NCBI GenBank assembly: GCA_021733985.1
Contig: JAIPJT010000014.1
Coordinates: 1-55,590, forward strand
Length of the DNA: 55,590 nt
Reading direction: 5' to 3'
DNA from: Victivallales bacterium
Lineage (GTDB): Bacteria; Verrucomicrobiota; Lentisphaeria; Victivallales; GWF2-38-69
The translations under genes and the position numbers were made by a program. Positions 44,112-53,726 of the stretch are shown here, one piece after another (positions within the stretch are counted from its first letter, which is position 1; each line of letters opens with the position of its first letter). The notes under the pieces are model-generated. The model had not been told where the DNA came from. It did no database searches and saw only the letters and a program-made list of their open reading frames with translations.

Positions 44112-45491
44112 ATGAAAAACAGTCAAAAATTCAAAATCCTTATTTTAGATGATGAAAAAGATCTTGTTGAAGAGATTGAAGAATATTTGGCATGGAAAGG
44201 GTTTAAACATATCTATAAAGCCCATAATTTCAGTGAGGCTAAAAATATTCTTGATGAAAACAACATAGATATAATGTTTCTTGACTACAGGCTTCCCGGG
44301 CTGTCCGGCCTGGAAATTCTCAAAAAAATAAAAAAGGAGTTTCCTTCCACAGAAGTAATAATGATGTCCGGACATGGTACTATAGATACTGTTATTAAAG
44401 CTCTTAGAGATGGTGCTATCGATTATCTTAAAAAACCTTTTTCAAACAAGGAAATAATGGTGGCGATACAACGAACTGAAAAGTTTGTTGTTCAGGAATA
44501 CAGGCTAAAAGATACGGAAGAGAAGGTGTCTCTTATATCAAAAGAGCTTGAGTCTAAAATTGAACGAAACTTTATCGGCCAAAGCGTGGCAATTAATGAA
44601 ATTTACCGCTTAGCAATGGTTGCTTCAGAACATGAAAACACAAATGTTTTAATTTCCGGAGAGAGCGGAACAGGTAAGGAAATTGTTGCCAGGATAATAC
44701 ATCACGCAAGTAAAAGGAAAAAAGGAAATTTCTGTATTGTAAATTGTGCCGCTATACCTTCAAGCCTTCTTGAAAGTGAATTTTTCGGCCATATAAAAGG
44801 AGCTTTTACAGGGGCCCAGGAAAATAAAAAAGGTTTTTTTGAAGTTGCCGATAAAGGAACTCTTTTTCTTGACGAAATAGGCGAAATGCCGCCTGAAATG
44901 CAAAGCAAACTTCTCAGGGCAATTGAAGAACAGAAAATAAAACGTGTAGGAGGCGGCAAAGAAATAAATGTGGACTGCAGAGTTATTTCTGCCACCAACA
45001 TCAATATTAAAGACGCAATAAAAAATAATAAATTCAGGCTGGATCTATATCACAGGCTTCAGACAATTGAAATAAGTATTCCTCCTTTACGGGAACGAAG
45101 AGAGGATATACCTGTACTCCTTAATTATTTTTCTGAACAGCTTGCGCAGAAGCTTAATAAACCTGTACCTAAAATAAGTCCTCAAACAGTGGAAACTCTT
45201 AAGAACTATCATTTCCCCGGAAATGTAAGAGAACTGAGAAATTTAGTTGAACGAGCCATTATCATTTCCAAAGACGGGTCGATTGATAATCTTAATGAAA
45301 TGGTAAATACAGAGGCTTTAGATGCTCCGGCTAAATCAGAGAACCTTAACTTGGAAGAACTGGAAAGAGAAGAGATTAAGAAGGCTCTACAAAAGACAGA
45401 TGGGAATCAGACACAGGCAGCTAAAGTTCTGGGTATAGGCAGAAATGCATTAATTAGAAGAATTAAAAAATATAATATACAAAATTTTTAG
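44112..45491 (+). CDS. Sigma-54-dependent response regulator (NtrC family)
   Basis: A 459-residue activator. The receiver has DD at 13-14, phospho-Asp58 in IMFLDYRLPG and the Lys in LKKPF. The AAA+ domain has Walker A GESGTGKE (near 182), the sigma-54 contact loop GAFTGAQE, and Walker B LFLDEIGE. The C-terminal Fis-type HTH is NQTQAAKVLGIGRNALIRRI. It should activate sigma-54 promoters in response to the preceding kinase. I take the ATG at 44112; a TTG six codons upstream is possible. No sigma-54 promoter is evident in the window's upstream regions by eye. Confidence 0.94.
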   Translation: MKNSQKFKILILDDEKDLVEEIEEYLAWKGFKHIYKAHNFSEAKNILDENNIDIMFLDYRLPGLSGLEILKKIKKEFPSTEVIMMSGHGTIDTVIKALRDGAIDYLKKPFSNKEIMVAIQRTEKFVVQEYRLKDTEEKVSLISKELESKIERNFIGQSVAINEIYRLAMVASEHENTNVLISGESGTGKEIVARIIHHASKRKKGNFCIVNCAAIPSSLLESEFFGHIKGAFTGAQENKKGFFEVADKGTLFLDEIGEMPPEMQSKLLRAIEEQKIKRVGGGKEINVDCRVISATNINIKDAIKNNKFRLDLYHRLQTIEISIPPLRERREDIPVLLNYFSEQLAQKLNKPVPKISPQTVETLKNYHFPGNVRELRNLVERAIIISKDGSIDNLNEMVNTEALDAPAKSENLNLEELEREEIKKALQKTDGNQTQAAKVLGIGRNALIRRIKKYNIQNF

Positions 45492-45512
45492 CTTTTTGTT
45501 TCTGAGGTATTT

Positions 45513-46550
45513 ATGCACCAGATAATTATTACTATTTTTATTGTTATCATAGCCTCCGGAATTTGCTCGGGACTTGAGGCGGCCCTGCTTTCTGTCCCGA
45601 TCCTGAAAATCAGAGAAATAGTTTCTACAGGTAAAAAAAAATCTTCCGCTTTAACGCTTCTAAGTATTAAAGAAAATATAAACCGGCCTTTAACAACAAT
45701 AGTCATCCTGAATAACATTGCGAATATCTGCGGCAGCATGTTGGTTGGTGAAACGGCTATATCGGTTTTTGGCAGTAACTGGATAGGACTTTTTTCCGCT
45801 TTGCTTACTTTTCTCATAATTATTTTCGGAGAAATTATTCCAAAAACAATCGGAGAAAACTATTCACTAAAGGTTTCAATTTTCTGTGCAAAGCCGATAT
45901 CCATATTAACTACAATTCTCCATCCGTTAGTATTACTTGTAGAAAAAATAACCAGAGTATTTTTTAATAAAAAGATTGAGTACATTACCAACGAAAATGA
46001 AATAAAAACTATGGCCCGGATAGGAAGCCGGGAAGGATCTATTGAAAAAGGAGAATCAGAACTTATAATCCGAACATTCAAGCTTAACGATGTTTCAGCT
46101 TCAGATGTGATGACTCCCAGAGTGGCTATAACTTATTTATATGTTGACAGCCCTTTGTATAAAATTAAAGATTTTCTAATCAATTCTCAGCATAACAGAA
46201 TTGTAGCTGTTAAATCAAATAAAGATGAAGTAGTGGGAATCGTATATAAAGATGAACTTCTTTCTGCATTGATTAACGGAAACGAAAAAAAACTTGTGTC
46301 GGATTTTATTCATGAGGCAAATTTTGTGATGGAGGCACACAAAGTAAACCAGCTTCTTGTCCACTTTAAAAAATTACGGCAGCACATAGCAATAGTAGTT
46401 GATGAATATGGCGGAATTTCCGGAGTAGTCACACTTGAAGATGTTCTTGAAGAACTCACCGGTGAAATTGTCGATGAAACGGATAAAGTAGTCGATATGC
46501 AGGCATACGCTAGAAACCTTAACAAAAGAAGAGCAGACTTTAGTAAATAA
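45513..46550 (+). CDS. CNNM/CorB-type membrane protein with CBS pair
   Basis: A 345-residue protein. DUF21 covers the first ~180 residues with three to four helices (SGLEAALLSVPILKI, FGEIIPKTIGE). A CBS pair follows (about 190-315; DVMTPRVAITYLYVD, VVDEYGGISGVVTLEDVLEELTGEIVDE region). It lacks the C-terminal CorC_HlyC domain of the longer members. Members transport or sense Mg2+ (CorB/CNNM); 'hemolysin' labels are historical. ATG 45513 follows GAGGT at five bases. It starts 21 bases after the response regulator, so they may share a transcript. Confidence 0.9.
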   Translation: MHQIIITIFIVIIASGICSGLEAALLSVPILKIREIVSTGKKKSSALTLLSIKENINRPLTTIVILNNIANICGSMLVGETAISVFGSNWIGLFSALLTFLIIIFGEIIPKTIGENYSLKVSIFCAKPISILTTILHPLVLLVEKITRVFFNKKIEYITNENEIKTMARIGSREGSIEKGESELIIRTFKLNDVSASDVMTPRVAITYLYVDSPLYKIKDFLINSQHNRIVAVKSNKDEVVGIVYKDELLSALINGNEKKLVSDFIHEANFVMEAHKVNQLLVHFKKLRQHIAIVVDEYGGISGVVTLEDVLEELTGEIVDETDKVVDMQAYARNLNKRRADFSK

Positions 46551-46718
46551 AAAAAATTGTATATTACCGGGCTAAGGCCTAATTTAATTGTTACTCGGAA
46601 AGCTGAGTTGAAAAAACCCCGGCATTTCGGGCTTGTATCAAAATAACCGGCCTTATGCTGAACCGGCGAAAATAAAATGTTTTAGTGCATTATAGAATTA
46701 TTATGGAGTTATTATATT

Positions 46719-49589
46719 TTGAAGGATATTTATATAAAAGAAGCAAGACAGCATAATTTGAAGGGCATTGATGTAACAATACCTAGAAATAAACTTGTTG
46801 TTATCACAGGCGTAAGCGGTTCGGGGAAATCTTCTCTTGCATTTGATACGCTTTATGCCGAAGGCCAGCGCAGATATGTAGAAAGCCTTTCAGCCTATGC
46901 ACGGCAGTTTCTTGATCAGATGCAGAAACCTGAGGTCGAACATATCGAAGGGCTTTCCCCTGCAATTGCGATCGAACAGAAAAGTACTAGCCATAATCCA
47001 AGATCTACTGTTGCAACTACTACAGAAATTTACGATTACCTGCGCCTGCTATATTCAAGAGCAGGGAAACCCCACTGTCCTAAGTGCGGGAAAGCGGTCA
47101 AAGGACAAAGCGCTCAGTCAATCTGTGAAAAACTCCTTAAGCTTGAACCCGGAAAAAAACTCATAATTCTCGCTTCTGTCATCAGAGGCCGAAAAGGAGA
47201 ACACCGGGAAGTAATAGAAAAAATGAAAAAAGACGGCTTTGTCCGCGCGAGAATCGACGGCAATATTGTTGACCTGGATGATGAAATAAACCTTGGAAGA
47301 AATTACAAACATACGATAGAAGCCGTAATTGACAGACTTAAAACCGGTAAATTGGAATCAACCAGACTTACAGATTCTGTTGAACTGGGCTTAAACTACG
47401 GGGACGGGATTATTTCTATACTTGTACAGAGTTCGGATCCTGAAAAAAAATGGAATGAGGAACAGATAAGCGAACATCTTGCATGTTTAAAATGCGGAAT
47501 AAGTTTCGGCAAACTGGAACCCAGGAATTTTTCTTTTAACAGTCCATATGGTGCCTGTCCAACCTGTAACGGTCTCGGTACCAAGCTTGCGGTAGATCCG
47601 GAACTTGCAGTAGTAGATGAAAACCTGCCGCTGAAAAAAGGGGCTATCCCTGAATGGCGCAAGGGGTCGAGACGGATAATAATTTATTATAATCACCTTC
47701 TGAAAAGTTTTGCCGAGCACTATAACTGTCCTGAAATACTGAAAATTCCTTTCAAAGAAATTCCGGAAGATATAAAAAGTAAACTGCTTTACGGTACAGG
47801 AAGTGAAATAATCAACTTTGATTACTGGCGCAGAGGAAAAATACACGAAATCAGAAAACCGTTTGAAGGAATCCTGCCGAATCTTGAACGGCGGTATATT
47901 GAAACAGAAAGCGAAGCAGTCAGAGACAGGCTAAGAAAATATATGAAGCGCAGGCCTTGTCCCGACTGTAAAGGCGGTCGTTTGAAACCTTCAAGCCTGG
48001 CCGTTATATTCAGTGGAATGTCAATAAAGGAACTATGCGGCCTGAGTGTAAAAGATGCGTTGAAGTTTATAACGGAAGTAAATTTATCCGAAGAAGAAAA
48101 AACCATTGTTGCGGAAGTAATTAATGAAATCAAATCGCGTCTTACTTTTCTAACAGATGTCGGCCTCCCTTATTTGACGCTTGACAGGGAAAGCTCTACT
48201 CTTTCAGGCGGTGAGGCACAGAGAATACGACTTGCCACGCAGCTTGGAAGCGGACTGGTGGGGGTTATTTATATCCTGGATGAACCGACTATAGGACTGC
48301 ATCAAAAAGATAATGACCGGCTGCTCAATACTTTAACTAACTTGCGCGACTCAGGAAATACAATAGCTGTTGTAGAGCATGACCTTGAAACTATTAAAAG
48401 AGCAGATCATGTAATTGACCTTGGTCCCGGCGCCGGCCGGTTAGGAGGTGAAATTGTATACAGCGGCCCTCCGAATATGATGAATGGTAACTGTAAATCC
48501 TGCACCGCACAGTATATTTCCGGTGATAAAAAAATCACATTACCGGAAAAAAGAAGTCCGGGGAATTCTAAAAATATTATTATTAAAGGTGCCGAACAGC
48601 ATAATTTAAAAAGCATTAACGTTAAAATTCCCCTCGGGACTTTCTGCTGCATAACCGGGGTTTCCGGTTCAGGAAAAAGCAGTCTGGTTAATGATATTTT
48701 AAGAATCGCCGTCGACAGACATTTTAACAAAGGCAGGGAGGTTCCGGGAAAACATAAAGAAATTACAGGTCTTGAAAACCTTGGAAAATCAATTGTAATT
48801 GACCAGACCCCGATAGGCAGAACCCCCAGGTCAAATCCGGCAACTTATACTGATGCATTTACTTTGATAAGACAGCTGTTTGCAAAACTTCCGGAGTCTA
48901 AAGCCAGAGGATATATGCCCGGACGCTTTTCATTTAATGTAAAAGGCGGAAGATGTGAAGAATGTAAAGGAGACGGAATTAAAAAAATTGAAATGCTTTT
49001 CCTGCCGGATGTTTATGTCCAGTGCTCTGTATGCCATGGAAAACGTTTCAACAAAGAGACTCTAAGCATCCTGTATAAGGGTAAGAGTATTGCCGATGTT
49101 CTTGATATGACAGTAAATGAAGCCTGCACTTTTTTTAAAAATATTACTCCTCTTTATAAAAAACTGAAAACTTTAGCTGAAGTCGGACTGGGATACATTC
49201 ATCTCGGACAGCCTGCGACTACCTTGTCCGGAGGTGAAGCTCAGAGAGTCAAGCTCGCTACTGAATTATCAAAACAGCAGAAAGGCCATACTCTTTATAT
49301 ACTCGATGAACCTACTACAGGACTGCATATTGCAGACGTCAAACAGCTCCTTAGTGTTTTATTCAGACTCAGAGACCAGAAGAATACAATCCTCGTCATA
49401 GAACATAATCTTGATGTAATCAAAGTTGCAGACCATATTATCGATTTAGGGCCGGACGGAGGCGATAAAGGAGGGAACATTGTTGCTGAAGGAACCCCTG
49501 AGGATGTGTCTAAAGTAAAAACTTCTTATACAGGTAAATATTTAAAAAGTATTTTAAAATTTACTTTTCAAAATACCGGGTCTCTCTAA
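46719..49589 (+). CDS. uvrA: Excinuclease ABC subunit A
   Basis: A 956-residue damage-sensing ATPase of nucleotide excision repair. Two ABC modules are present: Walker A GVSGSGKSSLAFDTL (about 31-45) and GVSGSGKSSLVNDIL (near 650), with signatures LSGGEAQRIRLA and LSGGEAQRVKLA. Zinc motifs include CPKCG, CPTCNG, CPDCKGG, CEECKGDG and CSVCHGKRFN. It starts with TTG at 46719, which gives the canonical MKDIYIKEARQHNLKGI; a GGAG lies about 11 bases before. The 46551-46718 gap has a hairpin CCCG-GCATTT-CGGG but no gene. Confidence 0.97.
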   Translation: MKDIYIKEARQHNLKGIDVTIPRNKLVVITGVSGSGKSSLAFDTLYAEGQRRYVESLSAYARQFLDQMQKPEVEHIEGLSPAIAIEQKSTSHNPRSTVATTTEIYDYLRLLYSRAGKPHCPKCGKAVKGQSAQSICEKLLKLEPGKKLIILASVIRGRKGEHREVIEKMKKDGFVRARIDGNIVDLDDEINLGRNYKHTIEAVIDRLKTGKLESTRLTDSVELGLNYGDGIISILVQSSDPEKKWNEEQISEHLACLKCGISFGKLEPRNFSFNSPYGACPTCNGLGTKLAVDPELAVVDENLPLKKGAIPEWRKGSRRIIIYYNHLLKSFAEHYNCPEILKIPFKEIPEDIKSKLLYGTGSEIINFDYWRRGKIHEIRKPFEGILPNLERRYIETESEAVRDRLRKYMKRRPCPDCKGGRLKPSSLAVIFSGMSIKELCGLSVKDALKFITEVNLSEEEKTIVAEVINEIKSRLTFLTDVGLPYLTLDRESSTLSGGEAQRIRLATQLGSGLVGVIYILDEPTIGLHQKDNDRLLNTLTNLRDSGNTIAVVEHDLETIKRADHVIDLGPGAGRLGGEIVYSGPPNMMNGNCKSCTAQYISGDKKITLPEKRSPGNSKNIIIKGAEQHNLKSINVKIPLGTFCCITGVSGSGKSSLVNDILRIAVDRHFNKGREVPGKHKEITGLENLGKSIVIDQTPIGRTPRSNPATYTDAFTLIRQLFAKLPESKARGYMPGRFSFNVKGGRCEECKGDGIKKIEMLFLPDVYVQCSVCHGKRFNKETLSILYKGKSIADVLDMTVNEACTFFKNITPLYKKLKTLAEVGLGYIHLGQPATTLSGGEAQRVKLATELSKQQKGHTLYILDEPTTGLHIADVKQLLSVLFRLRDQKNTILVIEHNLDVIKVADHIIDLGPDGGDKGGNIVAEGTPEDVSKVKTSYTGKYLKSILKFTFQNTGSL

Positions 49590-49672
49590 TAACAAACGGC
49601 ATTGACTTTTAAGCTGTTTAGAATGGAATTTATAAAAAAAATTCAACTTTTGAGGCTGGAATGAAAATTAAT

Positions 49673-49700
49673 TTGACATTTAAATTTTCATTTGTATACT
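49673..49700 (+). promoter_or_regulatory. Strong sigma-70 promoter for the radical SAM gene
   Basis: TTGACA (49673-49678) and TATACT (49695-49700) are spaced by 16 bases. The -35 box is a perfect match and the -10 matches five of six. The transcript would start about 60 bases before the ATG at 49766. Confidence 0.75.
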
Positions 49701-49710
49701 AACGTGTTAG
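49699..49710. promoter_or_regulatory. Operator-like palindrome over the radical SAM promoter start region
   Basis: CTAAC-GT-GTTAG is a perfect five-base palindrome with a two-base centre. It overlaps the end of the -10 box and the likely transcription start, the usual place of a repressor site. Its regulator is unknown. Confidence 0.45.
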
Positions 49711-49765
49711 AGTATTTATATAATAATTTTTCTAAAGTTTTAAATAATTACAAAAGGAGATTAGC

Positions 49766-51238
49766 ATGCAGGATTATAAGAAAGTAGACAGATCCGACCC
49801 GATTGGTGTTCTATATTTTTTTATTAGGATGTTCAGCTGTTTACCGACAGCAATTCTTAGAGAAATTTTAATGATCACCATTTTTAGAAAAATATTTTTT
49901 TACTTTTTTAAGAAAATTATGGACAAGCAGCTTGAGACAAGACATGAATTTCCGCAAAAAGTACAGAAGGACAAACATGCTTTAATGTATGCAATCTTTG
50001 AAGTGACACAGAAAACTGTATTCGATGCCCCTAACAGGCATGTAAAAAGAAAAAGAATGCGTATGTTCCTCGATATATTTTTAACAAGGCTTGGGAAAAT
50101 AGAAAAATATAAAAAAGAGCACGGAGAGTATCCGCCTGGTTTTCTTGTGATCGGTATCGGCAAATTTTGCAACCTGAACTGCACCGGCTGTTATGCCAAC
50201 AGTGATTCCGCTGCTTCTGAAAAATTATCCTGGGAAATGATGGACTGGATTTTAACAGAAAAGAAAAGGCTGTGGGGATCTTATTTTACTGTAATTACCG
50301 GCGGTGAACCAATGGTATGGAAAAGCGAAGGCAAAGACCTTTTCGATCTGGCGGAAAAGCATTCAGATCAGCTTTTCATGTTCTATACCAACGGGACCCT
50401 TATTGATGAAAAAGCCGTTAAAAGAATGAATGAACTAGGAAACATAACTCCGGCTATATCCGTAGAAGGTTATGAAAAAGAAACTGACGCAAGAAGAGGC
50501 AAAGGCACTTATGCAAAAATAATGAAAGCTATGAAACTGATGAAAGAAAATCATGTCGGTTTCGGAATTTCCATTACTGCTACCAAAGAAAATGTAGATA
50601 TGCTTTCAAAAGATGAGCTGTACGACTTTTACTTTAATGAATGCGGTGCTTCATACGGCTGGATTTTTCAGTATATGCCGATAGGCAGGTCTCACACTCT
50701 CGACCTGCTTGTCCCGCCCGAAAAGAGATTGAAGCTTCTCAGACATGTCCAGCACCTTATCAGAGATAAAAAGTATTTTATCACAGATTTCTGGAACTCC
50801 GGTACATGTGTAGAAGGATGTATTTCAGCCGGCCGTTACGGCGGAATGTTCTATATAGACTGGAACGGTAATGTTGCACCGTGTGCTTTCAATCCATATT
50901 CACCGGTTAATATCTATGATATCTATAAGCAGGGAAAAGACCTTAATGATATGAGAAATGAACCGTTCTTCAAGGCCATCAGAGACTGGCAGGATTCTTA
51001 TGGACTAAGACGCAATAAAGACGAAATAGGCAACTGGATACTCCCATGCATAAGCAAAGATCACTACAAAGACCTCAGGCCAATGATAGATAAGTACAAA
51101 CCTGAACCAATTGATGAACCTGCTGCAGAAGCACTTAAAGATGATAAATATAAAGAAGGATTAATTCAGCATGGTGAAGATTTGGCGGAAGCTATAGATC
51201 CTGTCTGGGAAAAAGAATATATAGGAACTGATAAATAA
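49766..51238 (+). CDS. Radical SAM protein with SPASM-like C-terminal Cys region
   Basis: A 490-residue iron-sulfur enzyme. The cluster motif CNLNCTGC uses C135, C139 and C142, and TGGEP follows. A C-terminal region with CVEGC, then NVAPCAFNPYSPVN and PCISKDH, looks like a SPASM or twitch-type auxiliary cluster. The first ~60 residues contain amphipathic/hydrophobic stretches and may touch the membrane. The exact reaction is unknown; similar proteins are widespread and uncharacterised. It has a strong promoter (49673-49700) and a strong ribosome binding site AAAGGAG. The scpB gene follows 95 bases downstream on the same strand, suggesting but not proving a shared unit. Confidence 0.85.
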   Translation: MQDYKKVDRSDPIGVLYFFIRMFSCLPTAILREILMITIFRKIFFYFFKKIMDKQLETRHEFPQKVQKDKHALMYAIFEVTQKTVFDAPNRHVKRKRMRMFLDIFLTRLGKIEKYKKEHGEYPPGFLVIGIGKFCNLNCTGCYANSDSAASEKLSWEMMDWILTEKKRLWGSYFTVITGGEPMVWKSEGKDLFDLAEKHSDQLFMFYTNGTLIDEKAVKRMNELGNITPAISVEGYEKETDARRGKGTYAKIMKAMKLMKENHVGFGISITATKENVDMLSKDELYDFYFNECGASYGWIFQYMPIGRSHTLDLLVPPEKRLKLLRHVQHLIRDKKYFITDFWNSGTCVEGCISAGRYGGMFYIDWNGNVAPCAFNPYSPVNIYDIYKQGKDLNDMRNEPFFKAIRDWQDSYGLRRNKDEIGNWILPCISKDHYKDLRPMIDKYKPEPIDEPAAEALKDDKYKEGLIQHGEDLAEAIDPVWEKEYIGTDK

Positions 51239-51333
51239 AAACATGAAAACAGCTTTATACTTGAATATTAAGTTTTTATCTTTAATTTATACAGTAAAGG
51301 CTGTATAAAATTATTAAATTATGAGGTAGATTT

Positions 51334-52110
51334 ATGGCTTTAATCGAAAAGGAATATAGGGAAAATGTGGGCATAATCACCCTTAATAATCCGAAGAAAA
51401 AGAATGCAATATGTGAATCTCTTGCCAATGAATTAATATCGACACTTGATCACTTTTTAAAACATACTCCAAAAGTAGTCCTCATCAGAGCTAAAGCAGG
51501 TGTTAAAGTCTGGTCTGCCGGGCATGACATCAAAGAACTTAAAGGCTCAAAAGATCCTTTGGAATATTCTGTCCCCTTAAGAAGACTGATAAGGGCTGTT
51601 CAGAAATATCCGGTCCCTGTAATTTCGATGATTGAAGGATCTGTCTGGGGCGGTGCTTTTGAACTCGTTAGGAGTACGGATATCATTATAGCCGGCAGCA
51701 CTTCAACTTTTGCTATAACTCCGGCAAAGCTTGGTGTTCCATATGACACGGTGGGAGTAATGAACCTTATGCACAATATCGCAACTCCGGTTCTTAAAGA
51801 AATGCTTTTTACCGCTTCTCCTATAACAGCTAAAAGAGCTATGGAGACAGGAATTATAAATTATGCTGTCAAGGTCAGAGAGCTCGAAAAATTTACTTTT
51901 GAAATAATTGAAAAAATAAAGCATAATGCCCCGCTTGCCATAACACTTTTGAAAGAGGAAATAAATTTGCTTTCTTCAGCCTGTGCAGTAAATCCGAGCG
52001 AGTATGAGAAAATACAGGCCGGCAGGACAAAAATTTATAACAGCAATGATTTTTCGGAAGGCATAAAAGCATTTTTGGAAAAAAGAAAGCCCGAGTTTAA
52101 AGGAAACTGA
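51334..52110 (+). CDS. scpB: Methylmalonyl-CoA decarboxylase (enoyl-CoA hydratase family, YgfG-like)
   Basis: A 258-residue crotonase-fold enzyme decarboxylating methylmalonyl-CoA to propionyl-CoA. Many segments match E. coli ScpB/YgfG as I recall it: KVWSAGHDIKEL (oxyanion Gly/His region), ISMIEGSVWGGAFE, FAITPAKLGVPY, LFTASPITAKRAM and AFLEKRKPEFKG. This strong run is more specific than general enoyl-CoA hydratase. It would link a succinate-methylmalonyl route to propionate. Mutase (scpA/mcm) is not in the window. Ribosome binding site GAGGTAG precedes the ATG. Confidence 0.9.
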   Translation: MALIEKEYRENVGIITLNNPKKKNAICESLANELISTLDHFLKHTPKVVLIRAKAGVKVWSAGHDIKELKGSKDPLEYSVPLRRLIRAVQKYPVPVISMIEGSVWGGAFELVRSTDIIIAGSTSTFAITPAKLGVPYDTVGVMNLMHNIATPVLKEMLFTASPITAKRAMETGIINYAVKVRELEKFTFEIIEKIKHNAPLAITLLKEEINLLSSACAVNPSEYEKIQAGRTKIYNSNDFSEGIKAFLEKRKPEFKGN

Positions 52111-52377
52111 GGCAGTATATATCAAAAATAATAATCTGCTGTAATAAAGCCGGTGAACCAGTAAATTAGCTGTTTTAACCTTGATTCTGAATAAGATATT
52201 TTTTAAAAATCAACTCACGAGGGGCTTTCTGCAGCACCGTATAATGTTTGATATTAAACCACTTAAGTAGTTACTACAATACGTGGTTGAATGTTTGCAC
52301 ATTTACAGCACTGCAAAAAGCTCACGGAATCAGGTTAAAGCCTATTTTTTAAACTGTCAACGCTGATTGCAACCTTC

Positions 52378-53631
52378 ATGGACATTTTTAAATACATTCT
52401 GTCATTTTTTTTAATCATTATATTTTTCAATATTCTCCAAGGCAAAAACATACAAAAGCTGAGGGATGCTGCATTAAGCGGTGATTCTGAAGCCTGCCTG
52501 GAGCTGGGGAACTTTTTCTTTTATGCTTCACCTGCCGAAAGGGATTATTATTCAGCATTCGACTGGTACTATAAAGCGGCACTCTTAAAAAATCCGGCTG
52601 CTCAGTTTAATGTTGCAATATGTTATGACAGAGGCATTGGAGTTAAAAAAAACAGACTTGAAGCTCTCAGGTGGTACAGGCAGGCGGCTGATAACGGAGT
52701 TATTCAGGCAAAATTCAATATAGCCCTTTATTATAAAAACGGCGCTACTTTTAATTCTGACGGGGGAAATATTACACTTGAAAAAGATACGTATAAGTCA
52801 GTTTTGCTTCTAAGAGATGCAGCGAATGCCGGGTTCCCTCCTGCTTTAAGAGAACTGGGTAAACTATATTTAAAAGGCGAAGTCGTAAGAAAAAATTTAA
52901 CTAAAGGCATTTCGTTAATTAAACTTTCTGCCGGTGGTAATGACCCGGAAGGTATGTTTCTATTAGCAGATTATTATCTTTATAAAAAAAACAAAAATTA
53001 TCAGAAAATTCTTTCTCTACTTAAAAATTCAGCTGAATCAGGTAACTTTAACGCGGTTGAAGCGCTTGCAGAACTGTACGAATCCGGAAAAGGTGTTAAA
53101 AAAGATTTAAAAAAGGCTTTAGAATTCTATAAAAAGGCCGCCGAAAATGAATTAGTTGTATCAATGCTTAAATTAGGAGATTACAACTATTATGGCATAG
53201 GGAAAAAAACAGATATATGGACTGCCAAGTACTGGTATAAAAAGGCTGCTGAAAAGAATGACCCATATGCTTTATTTATGCTTGGAACTTTTGCAGAACA
53301 GGGAATTGGCGGGTCAGTGAACAAAAAGGCTGCAGCAACATATTTTCTTAAATCGGCAAGTCGCGGTTTCGCAAAAGCACAGTACAATCTTGCAATATAC
53401 TACAAGACCGGTTCAGTACTGAAAAAAAGCCCCTATCTGGCAAGGTACTGGTTTAGGAAGGCTGCACTGCAGCAAAGCGCAGAAGCCCAGCGTGAGCTTG
53501 GTTTTCATTACATGTACGGTAAAACCGGAGAGAAAAGCTATAGCGCTGCTCTTAACTGGCTTAATTTATCTAAATATAACGGGGACTATCTGGCTTCAAA
53601 GTATCTAAAAAAACTGGAATTGACCCAATAA
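52378..53631 (+). CDS. Secreted Sel1-repeat (TPR-like) protein
   Basis: A 417-residue protein with signal peptide (about 6-22) and then Sel1-type repeats to the end. Typical repeat units are AALLKNPAAQFNVAICYDRG, ALRWYRQAADNGVIQAKFNI, ALEFYKKAAENELVVSMLK and TAKYWYKKAAEKNDPYALFM. The repeats fold as an alpha-solenoid used for protein-protein contacts in the periplasm. The binding partner is unknown. The 52111-52377 gap before it has no recognisable gene or repeat. Confidence 0.88.
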   Translation: MDIFKYILSFFLIIIFFNILQGKNIQKLRDAALSGDSEACLELGNFFFYASPAERDYYSAFDWYYKAALLKNPAAQFNVAICYDRGIGVKKNRLEALRWYRQAADNGVIQAKFNIALYYKNGATFNSDGGNITLEKDTYKSVLLLRDAANAGFPPALRELGKLYLKGEVVRKNLTKGISLIKLSAGGNDPEGMFLLADYYLYKKNKNYQKILSLLKNSAESGNFNAVEALAELYESGKGVKKDLKKALEFYKKAAENELVVSMLKLGDYNYYGIGKKTDIWTAKYWYKKAAEKNDPYALFMLGTFAEQGIGGSVNKKAAATYFLKSASRGFAKAQYNLAIYYKTGSVLKKSPYLARYWFRKAALQQSAEAQRELGFHYMYGKTGEKSYSAALNWLNLSKYNGDYLASKYLKKLELTQ

Positions 53632-53726
53632 AATAGACAAACGCAAAAGACGATTAAATTTTCAAAAATTTAATATATAATATAGTAAAGTTGAAATTTT
53701 TAGCTCTAATAACCAAGGGTTTAAAT

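Noticed and set aside
46551-46718. Intrinsic terminator after the CNNM gene
   Set aside because: The CCCG/CGGG stem is only four pairs and no T-run follows.
51334-52110. Generic enoyl-CoA hydratase
   Set aside because: The run of segments matching ScpB/YgfG is more specific, so I call methylmalonyl-CoA decarboxylase.
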